Shown: one piece after another, positions 12,133 through 24,204 of the stretch
How positions within the stretch are numbered: position 1 is the first letter of the stretch
Layout: every line of letters starts with the position of its first letter
Assembly: GCA_947034895.1 (NCBI GenBank)
Contig: OX344762.1
Coordinates: forward strand, 10,483,501-10,547,500
Length of the DNA stretch: 64,000 nucleotides
DNA from: Rhytidiadelphus loreus
Taxonomy: Eukaryota; Streptophyta; Bryopsida; Hypnales; Hylocomiaceae
Reading direction: 5' to 3'
Notes under the pieces: model-generated
Databases searched by the model: none
What the model was told of the DNA's origin: nothing
What the model saw: only the letters and a program-made list of their open reading frames with translations
Translations under genes and position numbers: made by a program

Positions 12133-15100
12133 ACCGGGAATTCAGATAGTCATGGATTCCAGACTTTTGAGCTTCTACTTCTATCCTCTGAAATTGTTTG
12201 TCGATGTTCGTCAGTCCAATCCGACGTTTCTAGTTCAACGAAAGAGAAATAGAGTAATAGTGGGTTGGAGCTGTATCGAGATGTTGTGTTGGGGATAAAA
12301 TGTCACGGTCCTGTTCGAGGAACAGTGGAATGTTTTTTCACTGGATGTCGATTAGATGAGTAGCGCCTCAGGTGCTGCTAGGCTTGCCTTGTTTTGACAT
12401 GTTAGTCCTGTTCGGAAACCTACGATGAGAGGTGACGTTTGTGTTATTGAATACCCTTTTGGTAGGTTGGCTTTCTTGAAGCTTCTTTTGATCCGTCAGA
12501 AAATATGTGAGGGTTCTGTGTACTCTTTGCCCAAGGACACCAGTTTTTATATAACTTTGCTCTTCCAGTGTAAAAGGCTGTTTGCTGCTTGGTTTTCTAC
12601 GGTGCATGTAGCAGGTTCAATTCAAAAAAAGAACCGAAACAAATTGGAAATTGTTGCACCGGAAGGACGAAAAGAAAGGTATTAGCAAATAGACGAAGTT
12701 GATACGCTAAGAAGCGAGAACACAGTACCAGGACGTTTCAGTCATGATGTTGATTCGAATATTCTAGAATCATGTTCTCTAGATTGTTGTAGAGGACTTG
12801 TGTTTGACTATTGCCATAATTATGGAAATGTGTCCTGCTAATTAAACTCCACTGCAACTGCAATGAAATGGGTGGACAATCAGCACTATGGAATGATTGA
12901 TTAGTTCGTGAATAGTGTCTTGAACCCCAACTATTGTCACTGGTGCAGAATTTCCGGAAAATATGACTCTTATAGGATTATTTTTGAGAAAGTAGGAGGC
13001 TTTTATTTTGAGATTATGTGGGTGTGTCCTCAAATCCTAAAGGTCTTCATCAAAGGTTGTCAAGTTCTGTATTGGGTTGATTTCTGTATGCCTTCATGTA
13101 CCATGTGTATGTTGTAAGGTTGGATTTTAGTGACTGGAAATCATTGGCTTAAAAAATGTAAAAGCACTCCTTTTCACAATAGAATAGTTGCCTAGACATC
13201 ATACCTTTGAAGTTTTTTCCCCCAAAAGAATAGAGTCTCTACTTTGAGATAATGTAGGCCTATCTTCAAATCCAAAAGGTCTTCAACAACAAAGATTGTT
13301 AAAGTTCCTTATGGATCATTTCTTTATTCATCCATATATTATTGCAAAAGTTATTCTGTATAAATTTTAATGATTTTTAATGATTTTTTTGAAATATGGT
13401 AGATAATTATATTAGTGTCAAAAGAATAGTACATCTTCATTGTAGTTACAATGGTTTTATACAAAGGAACCCTTAAGTGAAATTGCAAGCCTAAGAGCAT
13501 TTGCAATGCATTTGGGAAACATGACAATATCGGCATTGTGTTGGGCCTAGACCAATATTTTATTAAAATTGTGTTCCAATACAATTGTTATCGGGGCCTT
13601 CAATTCCACGGACTTGGTATGTGAACACTTGAGATTGGCTAATTTGCAATATTTCAAGGGCCCACAAGTTGGCTAGGTGTAGGAATAATGATGATTGTCA
13701 ATCCTTTTCTACATTATAGATTGTGCCAATCAATTCAAACATCCCTTATTTTAATGAAAAGCTTTTTTAAAATGTAGATTATTTTCTTTCTTTCTTTTTA
13801 TAATGCGGAAAAATTCACTTGATGTTGGGATTGTTGACTTTGCATTGGGTCAATCTTTCCAAAGAAAGAACCAGCACTTCTAAGGCCTCATGGAATGGCC
13901 CACCATTTCCTATTGTAGGCTTGTATGCTGAGTTTGCATTGTAGATGCTCTAAGGAGCATTTTGGAAGTCAAACATCAATTTTTACATAGTTCTTGATTT
14001 TAAAAGCTTTTAAGCTCAACAAAGAAAATGAATCTTCTAAAATATATTCATTGGTATTCTTTTTCTCCAAAATAATCATAATTATAATTTTTGTGAGACT
14101 TTAAAGGTAGTATCTTAAAAACCTAAAATACACTATTTTTAAACTCAAATATGTGAATTCAAATAGTACATTAATTACACTATGATATTTATTACTATCA
14201 TCTTCAATTCTTTTTAATTTCATACTATTTAAAGCGTTTTTAAAATTACTATTATTATTTTATAATCATATTAATTCATTTTTTAACAATTTTAAATATA
14301 AACTATACAAAACTGAAAATAAAATATACATTACTACATGAAGAAAATATCAAAATTTTGAAATATAAATAACTAAAGAAGTTTGACCAAATGGGAAGTT
14401 GAATTGTCTTTTTAGGATTAATATTCAAGAATTTACCTTGTAAAGACTCATAACCTTTTTCTTTATCAAGAAACACTCAAAACTGCCATTTCTATTGCAA
14501 AGAACATAAACTTGTGAAAATAATTTTTTTTGCATGTATAACCTCAAGATCTTATACGAAAGTAGTTTAAGAATGTATTGAAGAAATTTCAAAAAATTTG
14601 GCTACATACATTGCAAGATATTTGCATTTAAAGTGAAGAAAACAAATTATTTACACCTTGTGTGATTAGATTATTTGACCTTGAACCTTCTTAACTTCAT
14701 TTTTTTGTGCTACAAAGCTCAAATTAAAAAACAACTATCATGAAGAATTAAATTGAGGGTCTAGAAAGAAAAATTAAAAATATTTAATTTTCATTTTTTA
14801 AAAACAATTAAGTAGAAGTAAGTATGAAATAGACAGAGTGGCATAACTTTTGTTCTGAACACTGATTGAATAAAAAAAACTATACTTCCAAAAAGAAAAA
14901 TGTATTTATCTATCTTAAGAAAAACAATTAAGAAAATCATGACAAAAATTGAGATCATAGGAGCTTGCCCAAAATCCATTTTGTCCCTCGAGGAGACAAT
15001 GGTTCTTTGGAGGTAAGCACTGAACCAACATTTTGACAAAAAGTAATTATTTTTTACATGTTTTGCATCAATATAGATTAAAGAGGATTTTTTGAGTATA

Positions 15101-17235
15101 AGGCAAGAGGTCCATAAACAATTGAGTTTCAAAATTCATCTTCTATTTAGGAATGAGTGACACGTTTTTTGAAATATCTAGGTAGATAGTCTTATAGACC
15201 TTCTATATTAGCTTTGTTCCAAAAAAGTTCATTTCTTTCTGTATTTGAAAAAAAATTGATTAATGATTTCTACATGTATTACTTGAAATAAACACCATTT
15301 TTCAAGTAGTTTTTATATGGAAACAATGTGAGTCCTTTTATCCATGCAACATACAAGGAATATATATTTTTTTTTGTGACCTTCAAAATTAAAAATATAA
15401 ATTTTAGCTTTGTAATATTATATGAATGTGATGTATATTAAAATTATGTAACTATATTATTGTTCTCAATGTTATTTTTGCATTGAACAATGAATATTTA
15501 GGATGTGCCTATCAAAGAATTGAAAAAGCAATCAAAATTATTGATAATTATAGAGTAAGGACTTTTGTAATGAAATTGTTTCACAATACTTCAATAGAAT
15601 CAATAGTAGTAGAGAAATAAGTTTAAGAAATTATTGGCTCTATATTGAATGAAAGGAAGATTTGTATTGATAAAACATATAATTGATTGAGGAAGTTTAT
15701 GTAGCTAGAATCTTATTTGAGAAGTGACCAAATGGTTGTCAAGTCAAGGTCAAAGTCAATGCACTTGACTGTATGTTATATCAATATTTAAGGTCTTGAC
15801 CTACTATTCACTGTACATGAAATAATATCCATCAATATGAGGTGGATCTAATTACAAAGTTAAAGGTTAGTATGAAATTCAATCAATGAAATATAATGTT
15901 AAGAAATCAATGTACTATAGCTCCCTTGAAGCTTAGTAAAAAATAAATAATTAAAAGGATGCCTAAATTTTTGGCAAATAATTAAAAAGGTTGCCTAATT
16001 TATAAAAATTTAATTCTCTCCACACAATCTCTCTTCTTTGTCCATAATTATAAACATATATTGCAAAGTTTTTTGCTTCACCATTTTGACCATTCTAAAG
16101 CACAATCTCTCACAAACAAAATATTTCTTTTACATACAACAAACCTTGGCACTTAAATTTGAGGGTTTGGAGGTCAAGACAAGGGTTGAGGTAAATGCAT
16201 TTGCTTTTGATGAAAGTAGTAGGAACCATCCAAAAATTTTAAGAACAACTTGGATGAATGCTTAATTTATTTTAATATATTTTAAAATTGCCTAATTTTA
16301 ATATATTATTTTTTAAAGTGACTAACTATTTTTTCACTTTAATTAATTATTAGGCAAAAATTTGCCCTAGGTATTAGGAAGCTACAATATATATAGCATT
16401 AGTTTACTTAAACTCTCTCATATTCAATTGCTCAAGTAGTTTTTTCATATTTTTCTTACACCTATTAGTTGACCCTCATTTTAGAAGAATTTGTGTTGAA
16501 TTAAGTGTATATAGAGTTAGTAGATGGATGGAGTAAATAGGATAAAACAATAGTGAAAGAATGAGATGCCTTCTAAAGCCATGCCTTCAAATCATTCACA
16601 GGTCAAACAACATCTTCTTGGATAAAACAAGGAATATGCAAAATTGTGTACTATAGTCAACCTTCCATTACTGTTACATCTATAAGTCTTAAAATTTCAT
16701 ATGTATTGTGAAGATATGTGCTCCCATAAAATATACACTATCAAGTGTTATATAATATGAAATGTTTAGCTTCCTACTTCATTCATTTGATTTGACCTTG
16801 ATAAGTGATAAAGTTGGAAAAAGTTGGAAAAAGTTGTAGGATTCAAAGATGCTTGAGAGTGCACTCAAGACTTTGAAGAAATTTTGGGAATAAAGACCTA
16901 ATGACATTATGTGATTCATTAAAAACCAATCCATGCATTTCAAAAGTAAGTACAAACTTGATGTGCACAAGAATCTCATCAAACTCCTATAGATCCTTTT
17001 TTTCAACCAATTTATGCCTTATAATTTTCGTGCTTTCTTCTTCTATTCTTATAAATGTTATATATTTATTGTCAAACATAATCAACCCATGGTTGGAAAT
17101 ATGGTGACGAAATCTTCATAAAAAAATTCATACTAATTTTGTTTTTGAGGAAAAAAATGTAAAAGAAATATGAAATCCTTCTTAAATAAATTTTTATAAA
17201 TGGAAAAAAATTTCCCCTCACCATACCCATACAAA
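12133..17235. other. Profilin 3' region, then 4.5 kb of AT-rich spacer
   Basis: The first about 600 bases are plausibly profilin 3' UTR and flank. From about 13130 onward the sequence is AT-rich with short open frames of low complexity (for example 14791-15132 minus, 16038-16265 plus). None shows a domain I recognise. No RNA gene or element with matching ends was found. Confidence 0.5.
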
Positions 17236-18066
17236 TAGATATGCTAAATTGCTTAAGTGATCGAAAAGGGGTCAATTGGCTACCTTATGCTAGAACGCTA
17301 AACATTGTCAAAAATAGGTTGTATATTGACCAGAGAAAATTATCCCCTCCACCACTGCTCAATTGGACATACGCTAAAACGCTAAACATTGTTGGAAACA
17401 TGTTGTATATTGACTACAGAAAATTATACCCTCTACCATCACTCAATTGGACGTATGCTAAAATGCTAAACATTGTTGGAAACATGTTGTATATTGACCG
17501 CAGAAAATTATCCCCTCTACCATGGCTCAATTGGCCATATACTAAAATGCTAAACATTGTTGGAAACCGAGTCGGAAACAGGTTGTATATTGACTAGAGA
17601 AAATTATCCCCTCTACCATCATTCAATTGGAAATGCTAAACATTGTCAGAAACAAGTTGTATATTGATTGGAGAAAATTATCCCCTCCACCATCATTCAA
17701 TTGGACATATGCTAAAACGCTAAACATTGTCAGAAACAAGTTGTATATTGATTGGAGAAAATTATCCCCTCTACCATCGCTCAACTATAGATATACTAAA
17801 ATGCTTAACATTGTTGGAAACAAATTGTATATTGATTGGAGAAAATTATCCCCTCTACCATGGCTCAATTGGATACATACTAAAACACTAAACATTGTTG
17901 GAAACACATTTTATATTGATTGGAGAAAATTATCCCCTCCACCATCACTCAATTGGACATATGCTAAAATGCTAAACATTGTTGGAAAAAGGTTGTATGT
18001 TGATCAGAGAAAATTGTCCCCTCCACCATCGCTCAATTGTATATATGCTAAAATGCAAACAATTTG
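17236..18066 (+). repeat. 84-bp minisatellite array, about nine units
   Basis: AACATTG recurs at 17301, 17385, 17469, 17553, 17639, 17723, 17807, 17891, 17975 and, degenerate, about 18058. Spacing is 84 bp except 86 (one small insertion) and 83 at the end. Because 84 is a multiple of three and the unit lacks a stop in one frame, long open frames run through the array (17241-17597 and 17627-18286). The translated unit contains LYIDWRKLSPPPSLNW. It ends about 100 bp before the left arm of the inverted repeat. Confidence 0.9.
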
Positions 18067-18169
18067 TAACTTATACCTTGCCCACAAAAATAAGGAATTG
18101 AAAAGAATCCCAACAAAAGAGCTGCAAATTCTGCACCAACCCACCAGTGGATCACGGGGCCCCCAGCAG

Positions 18170-19501
18170 CAGCACCTGCAGGTGGTGCTGCCGAAACTGG
18201 GCAGTGGGCAGTGGGCACATTCTGCCGTACGCACTCACTGGGAAGCCAGCTCAACAAACCTGACCCCGCCACGGAGGCACAACTGAAGATCTGAGAACCC
18301 CGCTCCCAAATCCGATTCCAGTGGGGAACATCGACTTACACGATCGAAGATCCGCGCTCCCGCATCCGTTCCCCATCGGGAACGTCGTCTTTTACTGCAG
18401 ACAGTGCAGACTGCAGAGAGAGACGAAGTCAGCCTAGCCCTAGCGTAAACTCGCTGTCCGAGGACATGGCTTGCCGTGCTCATTCACAGTAAAGCTTAGT
18501 GCTTCTCGCAGGGACCGTGTTCGGGGTTGTCTCTTCCCTGGAGCGTTTTGTGAGGTATCAAATGGATCCTCCTCATTCATTGCAGCTGCGACGACTGTAG
18601 GCAGTCGGGGATCCCTTTCCCTGTTTTTACGTTAGTGCTTTTGACTCCCTTTCCTTTTCCTTTTCCTCCTGCTCCGACCACCAGTAGTGCCGCGAGCGCC
18701 ATCCCTCCGCCGTCTGGTGCGAATCCCACTTTCAGCCCCGCATCACGTGCTCCCTCCTCTCTCCTTCAGGTCGGTTGCTTGCTGTTCCATGTCCTCGATT
18801 CCATTCATTAATCTAACTTTTCTGCCTCACTTCTTCTTGTCCCCGACCTTCCGTGAATCGTTACTTGTTGGAATTTTGGTTTTGGATTGTTTGTTGTTTG
18901 TTGTTGATGGCAGGCTATTTCTGAGTTCATGCTGTCGCCTTGTTACTCTGAGAGGAGAGGAGAGGACACGAGAGGAGAGGAGTGTGTTGAGATTTCCTGT
19001 GGCATTTGGCTCCAGGTGCATATTTTTGTGAGGTGAAGAAGGAAAAGCGAGTTTCTGGTGGAAAATTTCTGAGTTCAGCTGTGTGTTTGTTTGAACGTGT
19101 TTTCTTTTGATTTTGTTGGAATCCGGTGGATGTGAATGCGGAGTTGGATTTTTTGTTTGGTTTCTGGATTGGTCACTTTCTTGTTTCGCCTGATTCGACG
19201 AATATATGAATCTTCTACTCCAAGAAATTCCAGGATTGAAAAGTTTTTGTTTCGCGGATTGCTTATACCGGGAGACTGCATCTATCTTGTGCAGAAGTGT
19301 CTTCCTGATATTTTTTCACTCTGAATTTCTTACTCTGGCAGGATATATACAGTACCTGGCGTGACAATTTTGTTCGTGATAGATTGGAGCTGTGTCTTAT
19401 TGGAAATCAGAAGCTTCGATGCCGGTTTTTAGGATCTCACTGTCAGTGCTCTGCAAGTTGATGACTGTGCGTAATTTAGTCTTCTGTTTCTTTTTTCGCA
19501 G
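18170..19501 (+). promoter_or_regulatory. Promoter and 5' leader of the left CELF copy
   Basis: A GC- and pyrimidine-rich region upstream of the ATG at 19504. The first coding exon starts at 19502 after a TTTTTTCGCAG acceptor, so the leader contains at least one intron. Bases 18170-18829 are diverged from the right copy; 18830-19501 are identical to it. Confidence 0.5.
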
Positions 19502-19503
19502 TC

Positions 19504-22500
19504 ATGGAGGGTGTGATGGAAAATGGAGTCAATCGGGCCTTGGATTCTGTTAAACTGTTCGTCGGTCAGCTGCCGAAGCAGATGTCTGAACAGCAGTTAG
19601 TGGAAGTTTTCTCCGAAGCAGGAACTGTGTACGAGATTAACATCATCAAGGACAAGCTCACTAAGCAATCCCGTGGTATGTGTACTTTGGGATGATCTCC
19701 AGGAATACGTACTCAGACGAGATTTTGACCAGTTGAGATTAGTGTAGTGATGTCTTGGATAATGGCTGGATTAAGTGCAGATTAGAAGCGTCTGGTGTTT
19801 CCGTTCCTTTTCAGAAGCCTTTTTGATCATGTCTCAACCTCAGCTTAGTGTCATCAATTCCATGTTTAGGACAAGTATTTAGCATCAACGTAAAGCTCAA
19901 TCTGGGGTCCCCGGTGTTTCGGTGTAGACATTTCCCTGTTCCAACCAGGAATTTTGTGGCACGAGTGGAATTCTTTTGGCATGCCGGGACAGGACCAGCA
20001 GTCCTTTGGCATTTTTTATTTCTGTTGTACCTCCGAAGTTGAATGAAATGTGCGTTCCTCAAATGTGGTGCTTTATCTATGTGGAGTTTTTCGAAGCATA
20101 TGCGCTTAGTGAATATTTGAGTTGTTCTTCTAGGATGCTGTTTCCTGACTTACACTACAAGGCAAGAGGCTGATAAAGCCATTGAGATCTTCCACAATAA
20201 GCGTACTCTTCAGCCAGTTAAGCTTCTTTCTTGATGGCTTGTTTTCAAGTCTCTTTGAGCTCTATATACTTCGTTTGTGTGAGTGTACCTTTGCTGTAAG
20301 GATGAAGCATTTACTGTTTGTCGTTGTCTCTTTAGTCATTCGATGTCTCCGGATGTTGCTCGACACTGGTCTACTCGACATTCAGGCGCTGGGAGACACA
20401 ACGCAACTCAACAGTTGCGTTGTTGATGCTTCCAGGGTCTTCCGAGTGTTTTCTGCACCATTTCGTGTTTTACATAATCCTGAGGACATGTCTTGGTATT
20501 TTTGTGTGGACAGGTTGCCAGCGCCTTGCAAGTGAAATACGCAGATGGCGAGATGGAACGATTAGGTGTGTCTCTTTTCTCTATGTTCCAACGTTTATTC
20601 TCTATGTTTCCCGTTTATTGAACCTTGCTATGTATTAACGGAGTTGTGTGTTTGATGTTGCTGAAATAAAGTTTTTGTGGACTCGCCTTCGTGAACTCCT
20701 CATGCAGTCCGTTCTTTTATTACATTTTAAAATTCAATTTCGAAAAGAAGATCTATTCCCGAATTATGTATTTTTTGCTTTCTGGTCCCAGTGGAATCTG
20801 AATGAATCCGCCGAGAATGTAAGTCGGAATTAGACCATCTTGGTTGTGCTCTCTAACCTTTTTGCGTGTTTCTGTGGTCAGAGCACAAGCTTTTTATTGG
20901 CATGCTGCCTAAGGGGGCATCCAAAGCAGACGTGATGTCTGTTTTTTCGCCATACGGGGTTGTCAAGGAACTGTCCGTCATCAAAGGCTCCCAGCCCACT
21001 AGCAAAGGTGAACTTCAACTCCTCACTCTGATCACCCGCAATGATGGCTTCCACCTTGTGTCGATCCCATTTTACTACCAGAACTGAGGCCTCTGTGGCG
21101 TTTTTCATTTCGAGGATTACTGAGAAACCGGAGTTGGCTCTTTTATTGCCAAGCGACGTTCTTCTGTTCTCTCGGATGTCCTGTGCATCATTCCTGTCCT
21201 GCAACTTGTTTGTTACTATTGATGTTTAGATTCTATAGATTCAGCATGAAGTCCATCTGGTGTGCCACGTTGTCAAGTGTGAACTGATCTTACCCGACCT
21301 TCCTGACTGTTCTGAGAAGTTTGGGTTACAATTAGTTTCGAAAGGTGCATGCATTTACATGCGAGACCATCTCCATTCTTTCATAGACAACGGTGGTAGG
21401 ATTTTCTGACAGTAGACATTTGCAATTGTCTTTCCTTGCTGTATCTTGATGCTGGGATTTGAAGTTGTGTCTGCAGGGTGCGCCTTCCTTAAATATGAGA
21501 CGAAGGAACAAGCTATTGCTGCTATTGAGGCTTTGAATGGTGTTCACAAGATGGAGGTAAATGATTATTTTTTTTTTTTTGGTGTGGACCTGGTTCGTGT
21601 TTCTGTTAGTTATTGGACTTGTGACGGGGCAATGATAGACTGGGTCGTACTTCTGAAATAGGGAGTTTGAGCCCAGAGTACCTTCCCCTCGAGAATCTGG
21701 GAGTGTTTCTGTCGTTCAAGATCAAGCTCCTGACATTATCAAGTCCGTGTTTGTGTTTTTAGGGCTCGCTATCTGCGCTGGTGGTCAAGTGGGCTGACAC
21801 CGAGAAAGAACGTCAGGCGCGTAAAGTGCAGAAAGCTCAAGTTGTTTCTCCCCCTATTCCCGGTCAGCAGCCCTCCCTATTTGGCGCTGTACCCATGGGC
21901 TATGTAACGGGCCCACCTCCTTATAATGGCTACCCTTACCAGGTGACGTTCACATCCAGTTCTCTGCGACCCTTGTTGGTTTCTATGCGATGTTTGCCAG
22001 ACTGTGCGTGAAGTATCTATATTTCTTTGAACTTCATTATTTTAGAGTCTGGTGTTCGCGTGGCACGTTTTTTTCATTCCTATTCGTGTTTCTGTGTTTT
22101 TGTAATGCATGGTTTGATTTGCATAGCCCAATACTGATGGAGCAAGTTTTGTTGCAGCCCATGGGTAACTACGCTCTGCCATACCCGCCGCAGTCCGGCA
22201 TGGTGGGCTTACCAAGCGCTATTCCAGGAACTCAGCCTGATCTCACCGCTTATGCACCTATGCAACCAGCGCCTTATGGCTTCGGAGCGCAGCCTTACTC
22301 GGTTCCCTATCAAGGCCAGATGATGGGTCATCAAGGGCAGTCGTATCCCTCTCCGCTGTCTCCTTCTCTGATTGGAATGAACACGGCGCAAGCGGCAGCT
22401 GCTGCTGTTCGGACTAGTGTGGGTCCTCAGACAGAAGGTATCGTATTTTTCTTTCATCATAGCTTTTCTTCGCCTTACCCGAGGTAGTTGGTCCATCGCA

Positions 22501-24204
22501 ACGTTATTTTGTTCGGACTGTAGTACTTCTCAAGCCGCAGTCCGCTGCTTCTTTAGAGTGCCTGCCTGGGTTCCCAGACTACGGACTGGGACGTCGTTTG
22601 AATGTGTGAGCAGTCTGGTGCAGTGAATGATAGAGTGGCAAGTGTGCAGGATATTGCCGAGTGTCGTTTTATAGGATGATGTGATATTGGGAGTGGAATC
22701 CGATTATGAAACAGCTGAAACTGAGTACTCGAATGAGTTGTCCGATATTGCTCAAGAGAGATAGACAAGCTGCTTTGTTTGTTTCTGCTGTACGAGTCCT
22801 CTCCTGCTCTGACGGACTGAATGTTGTGGAGGTTTGACAGAAACGAGGTTGGTGGTTCTGTTGTATTGCAGGTCCAGCCGGCGCGAATCTTTTTATTTAT
22901 CACATCCCCCCTGAATTTGGTGATCAGGAACTATCTACAGCCTTTTCATCTTTTGGAAATGTTATTAGTGCGAAGGTGTTTGTCGACAAGACAACTGGAG
23001 CCAGCAAGTGCTTTGGTATGTCGTTGTGCAGTTGTTCTCTCTCATAATTTTCTGAGCCTAATTTGCATCCCTGGATTTGTCTGCTGCCTTGTTTTGCTTC
23101 GTTCATGGACTTTGCATATGTTTTTTCCGATTATCTTTTAGACCATGTTCTCGTTTCCAGTTTGTCCCGAGCCATACAGCATACGTTCTGACTTTCTTTC
23201 TTTGAAAATCATAATATTCTGGAGCAGTGGGTATGCTGAATCCTCCCCGCTGTCCACAGTAACCACCTTTTTTTTGCGAGGTCCAAGTGGTTATCCATGG
23301 CGTCTTTGTTGTCTGCGTTCTAAACCTGCTGATAGCAGCACTACACCTCCGGTGTTTCTGTCGATGGGTCGCCTGTCTTAAATCTCATGATTTGAATGCG
23401 GGCCGAACCCACCATTTTCTGGTCAATCTGCGTGGGAATCTTGGGTGGTATAACCTGTGTATTTTTTGTTTTACTGCATTCTGAACTGCGATATCTTTGT
23501 ATAGTTATATTACAAATTGATGTTGCTTCCTTCGACCTTTATTGCTGAAGACATGTATGCGAAGCGTTCAATATTCTCTTCGTGTCGTTACTGTTCGCTT
23601 ATAACTTTGAAGAGAAAATAATGTTGTTTTGATCGTGAGATTGTTTCCCTTTTCTAATTAATCGTTGAAAGATAGAATCCTTGCTAGTATATAATCTTCA
23701 TATGCTACCTGTGACGATTCTACTTTTAGTGAATTTCTCGAATTACATACTTCAGTATTAATTTGACGAAGTTTTCGAAGTACTTTTCAAGTATGGATAT
23801 TTTAGAGTTCCGATTCTTTACATCTTTATTCCGTCTTAATAGAACATTTGTGGGCCGCATACTTTATTGCACATCTGGTTTTCGTTTCAAGAGCCCTGAG
23901 GCCTTCGTTTAGGGTTTAATCTTTTTTTAGCGATCGTCAATCCACAGAGAAGTTTCAACATTTTGTGCCATTGTATTGTGTTTCTTCGATCTCTATGTCT
24001 TTCCCCTTCGTGTTCGTGTGTTCCAACTGGGGTCTGTTTCAGAGGAGGACTGATGTGACTTTGGTGGATGGTGCAGGTTTCGTGAGTTATGACAGTCCTG
24101 AAGCAGCCCAAGCCGCTATCAACGTCATGAACGGATTCCAGTTGAGTGGTAAAAGGTTGAAGGTTCAGCTGAAGCGGGATACGAAACAAAGTAAACCCTA
24201 CTGA
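19504..24204 (+). CDS. CELF/Bruno-like RNA-binding protein, left copy (9 coding exons, three RRMs)
   Basis: Exons: 19504-19675, 20134-20216, 20514-20565, 20882-21007, 21477-21556, 21763-21942, 22158-22437, 22872-23015, 24077-24204. All introns are GT-AG and all phases agree, giving 414 residues. RRM1 has RNP2 LFVGQL (18-23) and RNP1 GCCFLTYT (58-65). RRM2 has LFIGML (106-111) and GCAFLKY (145-151). A Pro/Gln/Gly/Ala-rich linker spans about 190-325. RRM3 has LFIYHI (331-336) and FGFVSY (372-377). Two close RRMs, a long linker and a C-terminal RRM define the CELF/Bruno family; Arabidopsis BRN1/BRN2 and RBP-DR1 are the plant relatives. These bind mRNA 3' UTRs and affect decay, translation and splicing. 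The gene ends with KPY and a stop. An apparently identical copy sits inverted at 41033-45733. Confidence 0.93.

Noticed and set aside
17241..18286. Long open frames of repeated 28-residue units as a repeat protein gene
   Set aside because: The frame is a by-product of an 84-bp satellite unit without stops. A stop and a 2-bp insertion break it, and no promoter, domain or splice signals support it.
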